Part shown: positions 48,087 through 60,000 of the stretch, piece by piece
How positions within the stretch are numbered: position 1 is the first letter of the stretch
Layout of the letters: every line of letters begins with the position of its first letter
DNA from: Caprimulgus europaeus
Lineage: Eukaryota; Chordata; Aves; Caprimulgiformes; Caprimulgidae
DNA length: 64,000 bases
NCBI GenBank assembly: GCA_907165065.1
Contig: OU015538.1
Span: 15,825,165 to 15,889,164 of the forward strand
Reading direction: 5' to 3'
The notes under the pieces: model-generated
What the model was told of the DNA's origin: nothing
Databases searched by the model: none
The model's input: only the letters and a program-made list of their open reading frames with translations
Position numbers and translations under genes: made by a program

Positions 48087-49654
48087 AAATTCACCACATC
48101 CCATTCTGGTGGGTCACCTTAGTGCTATCTGATCTGAGGGAGTGCAGAAGCAGCAGCAAAAAATGCCCACCACGTCTGGGAATGTCTGCCTGGATTCAAA
48201 TACTTTCAAGTTTGTTCAGTAATTGATGTTGAACAGAGATGTTTCCCTGGATTTACAAAGTTTATTTTCAATTAAACTGTTGACTGGTACTTGCTCAGAG
48301 CCTGTTCCAGGACTAGTGATGGATTTAAGTCACTCAGGAGACATTCAGTTTCCTCCAGGTGACTTCTACAAGGTTACAGGAGCAAAAAATAAAAGCATGC
48401 TGGGTTTCTGTCAGCTGCAAGTTTTGCCCTGCTAGAGTTAGGAAATGGAAACTTTTCCCATCACTCCCTCATGACTGTACTCAAAACTCCACAATCTATT
48501 TTCTCTCATTCTTCACCTCTTCTCCTTTATATTGGCTGCTTTGCACCAAAAGCCCCATAGTTACATGCACTTTGACACTTGCATTTCAAAATGCCTGATT
48601 GTGGAGTTCTGCCAATACCAGCAATTGATCTGGTGCCACAGACCGGCTTAATTATTCAAGGTCAGTCTCTCTCTGTCTCTTCTTGTCCAGGGAGTAGCAG
48701 CTATGGGGAATAAAACTTGAACAGTCTTTAAATTTTAATCATAAACTTTGGTAAGTCACAGATTTGTTTTGCTGTATGTGGGGTTTTTTCTCTATTGTAC
48801 TTCCTGCAACTTTTCCAGCACCACCACTCAGAGCATGTCTTTATTGCTCAGTACAACAGTGTGCTTTTGTAAAGCACGGTATTTTACACTGCTATTTAAA
48901 ATGCATAAGTTGTGTGATCTAAGCAGTCTCCAGTTCACTTTTGAGCTCCTGTAAAATGTATCCCTTAAGGCATTTCAGCTGAGCAACTAAGAAGGTGAGG
49001 GTATTAGAGGTTGTGAAATGGCTTGTCTGCTAATTCTTTCTATGTGCATCTCTTCAGATAAATCTCCTGTGACCTCCTACTACAAGCAGAACATTAGTTA
49101 AGTATCTTCTTGGTAATGGAGTGCCTTGGACCTGATCTTATATTATATTAAGGACCCTTCATGCTATCTGGGAACATGTTGGCCTTCAGGGAGGATAAGA
49201 AAGGTGTCCCTGAAAGCACACGAGGTGCAAGTAACTTAACTTAACAGCACCGGGTTGATGCAAAGACCCTGGTCCAACCCTGCTGCCAGTCATGGGCACC
49301 AAGGCTTATTGGGCTGCACCACCTTAGCCATGCTCTCTGCTAGCTCATGCAAGAGGTAATAAGGAACAAGATCCATTTACAGCAGCTTGAGGATGCTCTG
49401 ACTTTCATTAGCCCCAGCCTATGGTAAAACAAAGAAGCCTTTGAATCCCTCAGTCCATCTCTGAAGCAACTGTGAGAGCTAAGAGAGTCTAAGGAATTAT
49501 AATTTTAAAATAATAATAAATTAGCAAAGAGAAGACCCAAATGGCTTTTCAAATTAATAATAATAACAGACACAATATGGTGGGGGCAATATTGCAAGGA
49601 TGCAGAAGGTACAGTTACCTCTGTGTCACTGGGATCATGGGAAGGAGAGCTGTG

Positions 49655-49918
49655 GGAGAGGCTTTGAACCGGAAAAGAGTAGATTTAGATTAGATAGTAG
49701 GAAGAAATTCTTCACTGTGAGGGTGGTGAGACACTGGCAAAGGTTGCCCAGAGAAGTTGTGGGTGCCCCCTCCCTAGAAGTGTTCAAGGCCAGGTTGGAT
49801 GAGTTTTTGAGCAACCTGGTCTAGTGGAAGGTGTCCTTGCTCATGGTAGGGAGGTTGGCACTGAATGATCTTTAAGGTCTCCCAACCCCAAACCATTCTA
49901 TGATTCTATGTTTCTATG
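49655..49918 (+). mobile_element. CR1 LINE 3' fragment, plus strand, with intact-looking 3' tail
   Basis: AGGCTTTGAACCGGAAAAGA leads into TAGATTTAGATTAGATAGTA, GGTGAGACACTGGCAAAGGT, GTTCAAGGCCAGGTTGGATG and CAACCTGGTCTAGTGGAAGG. The element ends in the CR1 octamer tail ATTCTATGATTCTATG. The frame 49600-49824 encodes the ORF2 C-terminus, including RKKFFTVRVVRHWQRLPREV, and stops at TAG in GGTCTAGTGG, the usual CR1 stop position. It is truncated at the 5' end. Of the CR1 copies here it looks the least diverged. Confidence 0.95.
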
Positions 49919-51682
49919 AAAACCAGGAGCAAAATGCAAGGTGCTGGCCTGGCTCAGTGCTGCCGGAGCTGGTGGGGCCCGAGGGGGTGGCACTTCTTAC
50001 ACACTTTTTTGGGGGGAGAAATAAAGCCCAGCAATCTTTGTTAATTTTCAAACTCTTGGCATGATTACAGTATCTCTGTTTTACAGCACCCAGCCATTAG
50101 TGAAAAGCACTATGCAAGTCAATTAATGATAATGTCTCTTTTCTTGAGATAAAATAGTTTGTTCTTACAAACGGGCCGGGATGCACAGAAAGGCGAGCTG
50201 CGTGTTGCCCTTGATGGTGCAGGATGAATAGAAGCACGGATTTTCTTTCTTCCCGTGCAGTTGCTGGCTTTGTTGCAGATTTAAAGCAGCACTGTTTGAA
50301 GCTCTGCCTCTATAGCTGTGTTATGCTGTCCTCCTTTGTAATGAAAACTTCTCCTTTTTCATCATTTTTAATTTCAAAGACTTTGGGGGTTAGCTCCCTC
50401 AAGGCTATATCTCGGGCTGTGAAGAGTGGAGTGTCTAACTATGCTCTTCCTCACCAGCCCAGTGGCCAAGGCTAGTTAGCTTTCACCTTCTACAACAATA
50501 GTTTATAGCTCATGGTTGGTGTTTACCTAGTGCCTTGTCTGTCTTTAAAACATATTTCTAAATGTGAAACCATTTGTTCCTGAGCTGAAGCGCTCACTGC
50601 TAGTTTGGGGGAGGTTTGTTTACTGCAGTAACCAGCTTGCTCCGTATGTATTCCCATGACTCTCCCTTGCTATAACCTACAAATCTCTTCAACTTATTCG
50701 GCTCAATGCTGGAGATGGTTTTTGAAGTCTTCTTTAAAGTATAGTGAGTGCCCTTAAAAATTTTCCCTGCTTTGAGAGATTCTACCTGTTCTAATGCAAT
50801 TCCCTATTTTAAAGATAGGGAATAAATATCTTGGGGATGGTTGGCTCACATACAGCTCCTATCTCTTAAAACATTAATGGTCCATGCTGTTTGATTCTTT
50901 TTGAAAGTACTCTGCTCCTACTTCGTTTATTTAATTCCTTTTCTCTGCACTGGGACTTGCCAAATGGAGTTGTGTCCCCCCCACCCGCCACCCTTTTATT
51001 CACAGAAATTAGTGAGATGTAAATGCCACTCATTTAGTTTTAGCATTGCCAACTTTTGTATCAAAAGTCAGACATAACGTCCCTTGAATTTTGAAATGAG
51101 TTTCAAAAACTCTCATTGAAAAAATAAATTCTGAATAATTTCTGGTTTTTCTTTATGTATTTTTTGCCTTTGAAGGTTCACACTTCCAAGCCTTCATGTA
51201 GTATCAGAAGAGATTGAAACTTATTTTAATCTTAATAACTACTGCATCCCCTGCAAGCACGCAGTTCCAAGAGGGAGCCACTGTAGGAAATGAGCCAAGT
51301 CAAATACTGCAGCTTAATAACTCCTAAGACTTGACAACAACAAATTTTGCTCCTGAAGATTGCCCGTTGATTTGCCTATGGCAGCCACGAACTCTGGGAA
51401 AGCAACACGGGAATAGAGAGCACGATGGCTGCGCCCAGGGCTACGCACTAACAGAAATCCCTCCATGTTTGCATGCCTGCATTTTATGACCAAGCCTTTG
51501 CTAACTCAACTGAAAAGCTGAAGGCTGGCTTGGCCACAGCCTGGCACACCTCTGAACATCCCCCCTCACTGAGGGATGGGTGCTTTGCCTCCCATGCCGT
51601 GCGTTTGGGAGCTCGCCCCCAGCCACTGCTCTCTGGTTTGGGGATGACAGAAATCAGAGTTGAAGACAGTAATGAATTTGTG

Positions 51683-51710
51683 CCCTGAAGGGTGTATTGA
51701 CCCTTCAGGG
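51683..51710. other. Perfect inverted repeat, 10-bp arms, 8-base loop
   Basis: CCCTGAAGGG (51683-51692) pairs with CCCTTCAGGG (51701-51710) around TGTATTGA. It is a strong hairpin for its size but isolated. No U tract or gene end makes it a terminator here. Confidence 0.75.
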
Positions 51711-52644
51711 GTTTACCAAAGCTCAGCACTACTTTGTGTTAGAGCTGGTCTTTTGGCCCTGGGGCTGAGCTTGGGCTGTTTGAGCCCTGGCAGGGTTTGC
51801 CCATGACAACGCTGAGCTGCAAATCATGGGGCTTATTAGTCGGAGCTGTCGGTCCCGTGTTAGTGTCACTGTAGCTTGTCCCATCCTGTGGCAGGTATCC
51901 ACGGTTGTTTGGCTGGGTATGACTGATGTCTCCTCTAATTCATGTCAAACGTCACAAAGAGCTGGGGAAAGAGGGAGATGCCCTCAGCCAGCGTGGTGGG
52001 GGTGGGCAAGGGTCCTGTGCTGGGGCTGGGGACCCCACGGCTGCCATGGGCTGGGACCAAACTCATACCTGAGCATCTTTGAAGTGAGCACAGGAGCAAA
52101 AGTGCTGCTGCTGACATATTGATGATGTAGGTTTGCTGTGGGTTTTGGTTTTTGCAGCCTCTTGTGCAGAAGGTGAGCGGGGGCTGAACAAGAGATGAAG
52201 ATGATTCAGTGTGTCAGAAATATGGACTGTTTTTTTCCTGGTATTGCTGCTGTTGGGATACGTTGACAACACCACACAGATGGTCAGGAGAGACAGCTCG
52301 GGATGGCTGTGGCTGGTGCTCTCTGCCCCACGTCTGGGTGACATTTATAAAAGCTTGCACAATGAAATCTTCCTGTACATACAGTCCATTACTGACACCA
52401 TCAAGCGAGGGATACCAAAAGCATATGTGCAGAGACTTGGCAGTTAGTAACAGAAGCATGTACAGGTGAGGACTTAATTAATCAGACATGTTATTTGGGC
52501 AGCCAGGACTAGCAGGTGGGTCCCTTCTCCCCCCGAACTTCAGTCAGTGCACGTAAATCCCCTTTTCTTTTCTGCCTTTTAAGTCTTTTATCTTTCCTGC
52601 CTGCCAGATGTGAGATCTCAGCAGAGGCTTGCTGCTTTCACACA

Positions 52645-52704
52645 AGATATATATAAAAATATATATAATTTATAGGTAACATATACATAAAATAATATTC
52701 TGTC
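52645..52704. repeat. TA-rich low-complexity tract
   Basis: Runs of ATATATATAAAAATATATATAATTTATA (given as texture) extend to ATAATATT. It is a simple A/T tract. Confidence 0.75.
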
Positions 52705-52789
52705 TAAATACATGCAGACACACACGAAGCATGTTGCAGAGCCTGTGGGAAATACTTTCTGTAATGGAGCCTCCTAATTATAGCAACTC

Positions 52790-52970
52790 TAATGGCAGCT
52801 TCCCCCCACCCTTCCCAACAGCAACAGAGATCAAAACCTTTTTTGTTTAAAATATTTTACTGTACAGCTTGCAAAGCTTTAATCAACGTAACATGACGTT
52901 TCCTTGCAGCAGCTGAGTAATAAATATGCAATTAATAGGGAATTGAAATACAGCCATTAGCTGTTTGCAG
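52790..52970. promoter_or_regulatory. AT-rich conserved-looking block (candidate regulatory element)
   Basis: The words TTTAAAATATTTTACTGTAC, GCTTTAATCAACGTAACATG, ACGTTTCCTTGCAG and TAATAAATATGCAATTAATA form a non-repetitive, motif-dense patch. ATATGCAAT is octamer/POU-like and CAATTAAT homeodomain-like. It resembles conserved non-coding DNA; this is inference. Confidence 0.4.
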
Positions 52971-53570
52971 AGTCTCCACTTCCCCACTGGAAAAACGCTT
53001 TTGGAGCATTTAACGCTGTGCCTACAGTCAGCCGTGCCGCCAAAGCACAAGGAGCCAGGCGATCCCCCTGCCTTTTGGTGGGGAGAGGGACCATGTGTTG
53101 CTGTGAAGCTTTACAAAGTTTGTGTTGGAAATCAGCATCTTTCCTGCTTCAGCAGCCGAGACAAGCCTGGGCGATGCGGGCGGGCAGCGGGGTGACAGCT
53201 CCACCCACGATTTATATCTCTCCCACCTGGGAATTGGGCTTTTGAAGCTGTTGATTTTGGTTCAATAAGTGTGATTCTGCACAGCTGAACAGGTCCAGGC
53301 ACGCTGATCTCCAGCGGCTTCGTATTTGACAAGTACAGGGCCAGCAGTGAGCACTGGTCTCTGTACGTCCCTGGCTGCCTCAGAGCTGGGGTCACAGCGG
53401 GGCTCCTCTGAGCCAGGGCAGCCCTGCGCTTGCTGGATGAGCTATAGCCATGCTGGGCTTGTACTGCAATGCCCCATTGGCCAAGTTAGCATGTGCTTTC
53501 TGTAATTTTTAAGCTGCTTTTTAAATTAGTTTTCCACTATGGTTGTAGCACTGTCCTCGCTCTCTCTTGG
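52971..53570. other. Unique sequence upstream of the LTR fragment
   Basis: Moderately GC-rich with no recognised gene or repeat. Three short frames (75-87 codons) overlap on both strands without domains. Confidence 0.5.
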
Positions 53571-53850
53571 TACCCTGGCTTTGCTAGGATAGAGTTAATT
53601 TTCTTCTTAGTAGCCAAAATAGCTGTGTTTTGGTTTCAGTGTGGGATTTGTTATGAGAAGAATGTTGATAAGGTAGTAATATTATTAGTTGCTGTTGGAG
53701 CCTAAGGGCATTGTGTTTGGGTAGTTCACAGGTGCAAAGGACTAGAAGCGGGGAAGTGTAGTAATTAGCAAAACCCAAAATTGGCATTTGGATATGCCAT
53801 TGAGATATTCCATATCATATTATGTCATGTTCAGTATATTAACCAGGATT
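53571..53850 (+). mobile_element. Fossil avian ERVL-like LTR, partial (5' part)
   Basis: The segment opens TACCCTGGCTTTGC and continues GGATAGAGTTAATTTTCTTC, TTAGTAGCC and ATAGCTGTGTTTTGGTTTCA. It ends near ATATTCCATATCATATTATG and TCATGTTCAGTATATTAACC. This is the same LTR family and orientation as the solo LTR at 5426-5822. The shared words are GGATA(A/G)AGTTAATTTT and the CAGTAT-T-AA-C(C/T) box. Only the left part of the LTR, up to the promoter box, is recognisable; the right part is lost or unrecognisable. No internal retroviral region adjoins it. It is old and broken. Confidence 0.7.
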
Positions 53851-56589
53851 GACTGGAAAAAGACAGCAGGAGACAGCATGGAGGTGACTTGGAGACCTTT
53901 GATAACTAAGTGGTAAAATATACCATCATATACAATGCATATCATATAACAATCTGCTTCAGAGCATTCTCCAAACCTTTATCCCACAAACTGTGTGATA
54001 AACTAAAGCCACAATGTGCGACTAGAGCCTGAGTTGATGCAGCAGCCCTGGCAGCTTGCCCAGCAGCCAACAAGCTCTTCATCAGTAGGGCTGACCACTT
54101 CCCCTGCGGCCACCCTGCTAATTGCTCCTCAGGACTGGATTGAGTGATGCCTGGATGGGTGTCGGGGCACTGGAGCTCATGGAGCTCCTACATGGAGCCA
54201 GAGCACCAGCCAGATCCTGCTTCCCGGAACAGGCTCCCCCTCGCACGGGGAGGAGGCGGCGCAGAACCGTGTGCCTCCCAGCTAAGCATTAGTGAAGCTT
54301 TTTAATCTCTCACTGTGGGATTTCTTTTTGCTTCAGTGTCGCGCCATAAAGTATTTCAGACAAGGTGACATTTTCCATCTGCATAAAGTGCTTGCAAACA
54401 GTGTGAATTTAACTTTTATTGGCCTGATTTAGGGGTATGGGACTGTGCATAAGTCTTGGTCTCTCAACCTATAGTCCTGCACTTTAAGTGATGAATTAGT
54501 CAGTAAAATAAACAGGGTATTATCTAGCTGTACACACGTTTGCATCTTCCAAAGAAAATTAAACCTTGTTTGAACGTACAAAAGCTAATGATGGTGGAAT
54601 CAACTTAGCTATAAATTACCCAAAACTCAAAACAAATCCAGAACTTTCTGAGAGCTTGAAAATGCTCTGTGTCTGGAGCAGAAAGCTGAGCATGCAGGAT
54701 GGAGGTGTGTGACCATGCCAAACTGCTGCACGGCATTGTCTGTGCTGCTTTGTCTGTCTGTACAGATGCTCACCACTCCCCACAAGGTTTGAGCAGTGGA
54801 TGGGGCGAGATACCAACGTTACCGCAGTTCCCATCCCCATGTACTGAGGGAAAGAGCAATTCATCAGTTACCATCTGCAGCGATCAACAAATGTTGATGG
54901 CTTAATGGCAACCACCATACCTGCAGCTGGGGTGTGATGGAATGTTGATAGAGCCATTAGTACCCAGAGCTGGTGATGTGATTTTATATTTCATTTAACC
55001 CAGAACACAACATGCTGCAATGTATATATTTGTAACTGCTCCCTTGATGGTCTCTCTGGAGTATTATAAAGATTTATCATGTAGTGTTTGGTCAATACTA
55101 AATACCGTGAAATGTCAGTAGAGCAGTTCTTGGGATTGCTTGAGCAGTAAATAACAGCATCTTACAATATCTAAAAAAGAAATGAGCAGGTGAGCAAGTA
55201 ACCTTAAAGAAACCAAATGAAACAAAGCCAGTCCCTAACCTTTAGAAAAGAACAACAAAGCAGCAAGGATTTTATTATTTAGTCCCCTTGACTTTTAATG
55301 AGATGTACGAATGCTTGTCATTTAAGTGCTTTGACAAAGGTAGCCATTTAGATATGGAAATGCTGTGCCTCGGATTTTTGGGCATCATATCCAGTTTCCT
55401 CTCTTCTAACTCCATGAAACCCTTGCTCTGCCTGCTCTATGACCCAGTGGCAGCAGCCTTGCCAGGGTTAGTGAGACAGCCTGAACATTCTCTGCATCCT
55501 CCTCCCCAGAAACCCCTCTGAGAAACAGCAGCTGCTTCATGGGTGGTGGGATGGACACCCTCTCCCCATGCTGGCACCTTCCCTCCTAAGCACTCCACAG
55601 CTAATGGTGGGGATTGCTCTGAGAAAACCCTCCAAATTCATTTTTTTTCCTATTTTACAGGTCAGAAGTTGGCTACTGCTTAAACATATGTTCCTCTTTC
55701 CCTGTCTCTGACTTGCAGAATAGCTGCTAACTAACCAAAAGACAACATGGTGAGCCGAGGCTATTAGTGAATAATAATGCCATTTGCAGGCAGCAAAGGC
55801 TGAAAGGCTTCCAGAGCAGTTAGCAGTCTGCAGGCATCTCCCAGAAATGCATGAGCAGAGCTCCTGTGCATCAGCCAAAGAGCAATTATTCTTGGAAAGC
55901 ACGTCTGCCTCACGCTTTAAAAAATCTTTTCTAGTGTCTTGAGTTAAAAAAAAAAAAAAAATGTGCTGAAAGAAAGCAGAGAAACTGGAGTAAAGGACGT
56001 TACATGCTGTGAATGAATGTGACTGCAGGTGTGCGCCTCACGGCACCTCCAGCTCCACACTGGGTGCCCCGCAGCAGGGACAGCCGGTGGGGTGACACCG
56101 GAGCGAGCAGCCCAGAGCCTGGCTGTGAGGAGGAGGAGGCCATGGGTAAATCCCCCCCTCCAGCCTTCCTGAGAGCAGAGATACAGGCAGCTTGCAAAGC
56201 TCCTCAAAAATTGCATTTTTAGGATGAACTTCAGTCAAGCATGCTTGGGGTTTTTTGTTTTGTTTTTTTTGTTTTTTTCCCTTTTAGCTTTCCTGTGTTG
56301 GGTTTTTTTTTATTTTTTATTTCTTTTCCCCCAAACATCTCACTTGTAGCAGAAGATTATATTCCTAACGGGGTCATTTTGAGTGCAGTATTGTACACAG
56401 TTCTGCTCTTTAAAGAACTAGCACGGATCCTAACAGCTCTCCAGGCAGGAAATCTGGTGGGAGCTCTGCTTTCCTGCTTACTGATCTAACACTGGATCCA
56501 GCGATCCCACTGAGCCCATCAGTGCAGTGCCTTGGTAGCAAATAATGACACAGGGAGCCACCAAAGGACTGTTTTATGGTCTAAACTTG
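53851..56589. other. Unique non-coding sequence with poly-A and T-rich tracts
   Basis: A run of 16 A residues lies at 55946-55961 and a long T-rich tract at 56250-56334. No gene was recognised. The minus-strand frame at 55537-55902 (121 codons) has no domain. Confidence 0.5.
56250..56334 (+). repeat. T-rich low-complexity tract
   Basis: Successive T runs are interrupted by single G, A or C residues over about 85 bases. It produces spurious hydrophobic frames. Confidence 0.8.
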
Positions 56590-57000
56590 TTAACTTCAGA
56601 GAATAGTTCTGTTGCAACTTTATTATATTTTTTGGCAAATCACTGTGTTGCTAGCTAGTTTATTCTACGTCTTTGTTTAACCACCCTGGTGCTATTTTTT
56701 TTCCTTTAAATTGCTCATTTCAGTTCCTACATGAGACTTATTGTCAACATTTTTTTTTTTTTTGGTTCACTTATTTTAATTATGCATTTTATTTTAAGTA
56801 CATTGTTTTATGACATCACTTGTTAATTGTTCAATTATCACTCTGTTCCTTTGCTCCGCTGCAGTGTGCAGTAGCCTTGAAGTGCTGTAGGATTGTGCCA
56901 CAAACAGGGGAAAAAAAAATTAAAAATGGCATAAAGACCCAAAGATGCATTGTAGACAGTTCTGCACTGTTTAATTACATGTTGTTGGGCAAATAATTAG
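56590..57000. promoter_or_regulatory. AT-rich conserved-looking block (candidate regulatory element)
   Basis: Non-repetitive AT-rich sequence holds TTATGACATCACTTGTTAAT, GTTCAATTATCACTCTG and TGTTTAATTACATGTTG. TGACATCA is one base from a CRE-like site and TAATTA is a homeodomain core. Three T runs are also present. The role is inferred. Confidence 0.3.
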
Positions 57001-60000
57001 TAAGAAATGATTTTTTTTTCTCAGTATTGTAAGAGCTTTTGCAATTTGCCACCAGGTGAAGCCTGTGGCTCCCAGCACTGCCATCAGCCTGGGAGCGGAT
57101 GAAGCTGTGATTTGCACGGGTCAGGGCTGGCAGGACCTGTGGGGTTACCGGCTGACGTGCTGCTCGTAGGACTGATGGCACCTCATGGCACTGTAGACAT
57201 GAATGTTGGGACTGTGCTAGGCGGGTGCCTAAAGGTGGAGGTTAACAGGAGGTGCATTTAGCTGTCACCTCTTAACTCCCTCAGCTCACCTGCTGCTACA
57301 AGCCCATGCTCCTACTCTTTAATTTACTCCCATACCAATTTATTTGCAGCATTGTGCCTCCCACCTCACCTTTGCTTTAGGCTGCCTGCTCCCCGTTACC
57401 CTTTGCATCTTCAAAAAGGTGAGCGAGCCAGCGGGCTACATCTCTCTGTCATCATCCCTGCCTGAATTTCAGTAGAGGTAATTAAAAACAGACCAAACCC
57501 CCAAGTGATGCAGCTGCACAACAGGGGTTGTGCTGAGCGCTGTATCTGTGGGCTCAGAAGCAGCCAGGTACACACGTTTCGATGGCTGGAGGAAAGGAGT
57601 GTTGTGGTCTATAGCTGCAGATCTATTGAGTGGCTCGTCCTCAGCCTGGGCAGATAAAGGTTTGTGTCCTCTCTGACGGAGGAAGGATTGATATTGGTCT
57701 TGTGCTGTCTGAGCCATTGGTTGGTGCAGATGAAGGCAGCCCTGCCTGTGAAGTGTGCACATTGGTGTTACAGCAGTAGGGTTTTCAGTAGCTCCCACTT
57801 GGATTTGGGAGACTAAACAGACTGATTAAGAAATGCCCAATTCCTCTCGCATGCCCGGCGTGCAGCTGTGTGTGTTGTACTTATCCTCCAAGTAGCTGTG
57901 GACACTTCCCATCACCTTTTTTATCATACAAAGCCCTTAGACAGCCTGGAAACTGGTATATGACACTGAACTCTTCATTACGTAGCTCATAGCATGCCAG
58001 GTGCTCCACAGCATGTCCAGATACAAAACAGTTTCATTTGCAAATCCAAACTGTATATTAATTTGTAAGGGATATGTGAGTTGATGGCTCATGTTTCTGT
58101 TAGGAATGCAACAGTTTGTGACCCATTTATAATAAAAAACCTGAAAGAGACCTGAAGATGCTGAGATTCACCATATATCGCTGCAGTATCTCACTTGTTT
58201 TACAGTAATTTGATGCTGCCTGAACACAGTAGTCGACCTTTTTTTACTCCTGCTTGCAGGGTAGAACAGCAGGGATGATAAACCTTATGCTTTAGTTCAG
58301 AAATAGCACACATCAGTGAGAGCGACCAGGGTTGCACCACGGGAGAGAGTGGGTTGTGGCAGCTCACAGCAATACTGATTACTGGGGTTTATTATATATA
58401 CAAGAAAAGCATATTGCCTGCCAGAAAAAAATGCACATTGGCCTAAAAGCCTGTTTAGGGTTGGTTTTTAAACCCAGGCTCATGCCTAGTTTTATGTTCT
58501 TTCTCTCCTGGGAAGTGTGTTCATTTCAGAGCCCTGAATGGTTGAGAGTCCTAAGAACCTGAAATGGAGACACTCCTGAGCACTGTGATAGTCCTGCTCC
58601 ACCTTGGGCTGGCTGTGGCTGGAGTCTGCATCAGCTGAACACTCACAGTCAGGTTACTCTTCTTTCCTAAAGGCAAAACTGGCATCTTGCAATACCTTAA
58701 GTAAAAAAACCCCAATCTGTGAATTAGCTACTTGAGCTGGAAAGGGAAGCATGATGTGTGCATGGGGGTAAAAAAGCTCACTCTGGCCACTTGGAAACTG
58801 TATTTGTGCCCTAAATAGGAGAACAAAACTCAAGACTAGGAGTGGCCTTGCATCCTGGGCAGCCTCACTGTGCCTAGGTTGTGAAGGACCAGCTTTGTTC
58901 TTGGGGCAATGTAGTCATGGGGAAAGGTAAACCTCAGCACAAAAATCATGGGTAAAAATAATAAAGCAAAACTAGCACAGGATGAAAGCAGCACTCAGGG
59001 TCATCTGGGTGCTGGAGAGCATCTGCTTTTGTGTATACAGAAGGAAACATAGCATGAGTAATGGCTCCGAAGCAGCTACGCTGGATGTTTATTGCACAGG
59101 GATGACTGGGGCAAATGAGAACATTTCCACTTTTCGGCAGGCAGTGCGCAATGTGCGTGACTCTCACGGTGACCACAGACCTCAAGAACAGTGGGCAAGC
59201 GCCTTCCTTCTAGCAAACCGTATAATCTCTTTCCAAAACCGTGAAGCCCAACCTCTGAGATCACAGGGATTTTGCCTGATTAAAGACCAGAATAAATTTC
59301 GGGGCCAGGTTGTCTGGCTGTTGTAGCAGCAAATGTGGGAAGAAGGGCCTCGGGCTATTTTCCTTGACATGGAAAACTTACATGACACATCATCTGAGGT
59401 GTTGATTCTGTTCTTTAAGCATTGCCTAGTGCAGAAGTCAGAGCTGGCTGCAGCTCAGCCAGCCGTCAGCTCTGCCCTGCGCAGTCCAACGTTCCTGCCT
59501 TCCAGGGCCGGAGCTGTGCCCAGCTCCTGTGTCTCTGCTGGCAATGAATGTGCTCCCACATGGGCATGAGCATCTTTTCTCAGGTGTCTTCCCCACCTCC
59601 AGCACAAGCTAATCATAATCCCTGCATTCCTCCATGAACTATTTATGTGATCACAGCCAGCCTTTGGCACAATTTCTTGCTAACGTTGTAACAGTAATGG
59701 CGCTTTCATAATGACTGTGCTGCCACCAGCAAAAACTGTTCTGCAAATTGTCTCACCTGGCTCTGAGTCTGCAAGTTGTCTACATGGGAGTCAGCTGGGT
59801 GAATGGTCCTGCAAGATGCATGGCCCCAGATGAACCCGAACTCTTTGTGGCATGCTCCAGAAGAAGCGTGGCTTGGGAATTGCATCGCATCCCCTTTGCT
59901 AGTCAGGCAAATTCCACTGGAGCATCACTAGCTCTGGGACTCTGCTTCGTGGGTGACAACTTGGGAGGAAAGCTTTCATCCTGAGGAGCTTGCTGAGCTC

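Larger units (their letters stand above)
42861..49654. other. Unique non-coding sequence with simple repeats and a local duplication
   Basis: No gene was recognised in nearly 7 kb. It holds (GTTT)n at 44109-44136, (ATT)n at 44196-44218, a T run at about 44753-44767, a 7-bp-stem GGGGGGA/TCCCCCC hairpin at 43139-43159, and a 27-bp imperfect tandem pair at 48033-48086. Frames of up to 138 codons overlap on opposite strands and have no domain. Confidence 0.5.
49919..52789. other. Unique non-coding sequence, no gene recognised
   Basis: It holds a perfect 10-bp-arm inverted repeat at 51683-51710, a cluster of G runs at 51998-52031 and a TA-rich low-complexity tract at 52645-52704. A 78-codon frame at 52211-52447 starts hydrophobic (FFLVLLLLG) and would look like a signal-anchored peptide, but it opens with GTG and lacks any family match. 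Confidence 0.45.

Noticed and set aside
52211-52447. 78-codon frame with hydrophobic start as a secreted peptide
   Set aside because: Starts with GTG, lacks any recognised family or neighbouring exon, and an overlapping frame of similar length exists on both strands.
5426-53850. One long provirus bounded by the two same-family LTR copies
   Set aside because: They are 48 kb apart with ordinary unique DNA and CR1 copies between them, and the left copy has its own complete target-site duplication.
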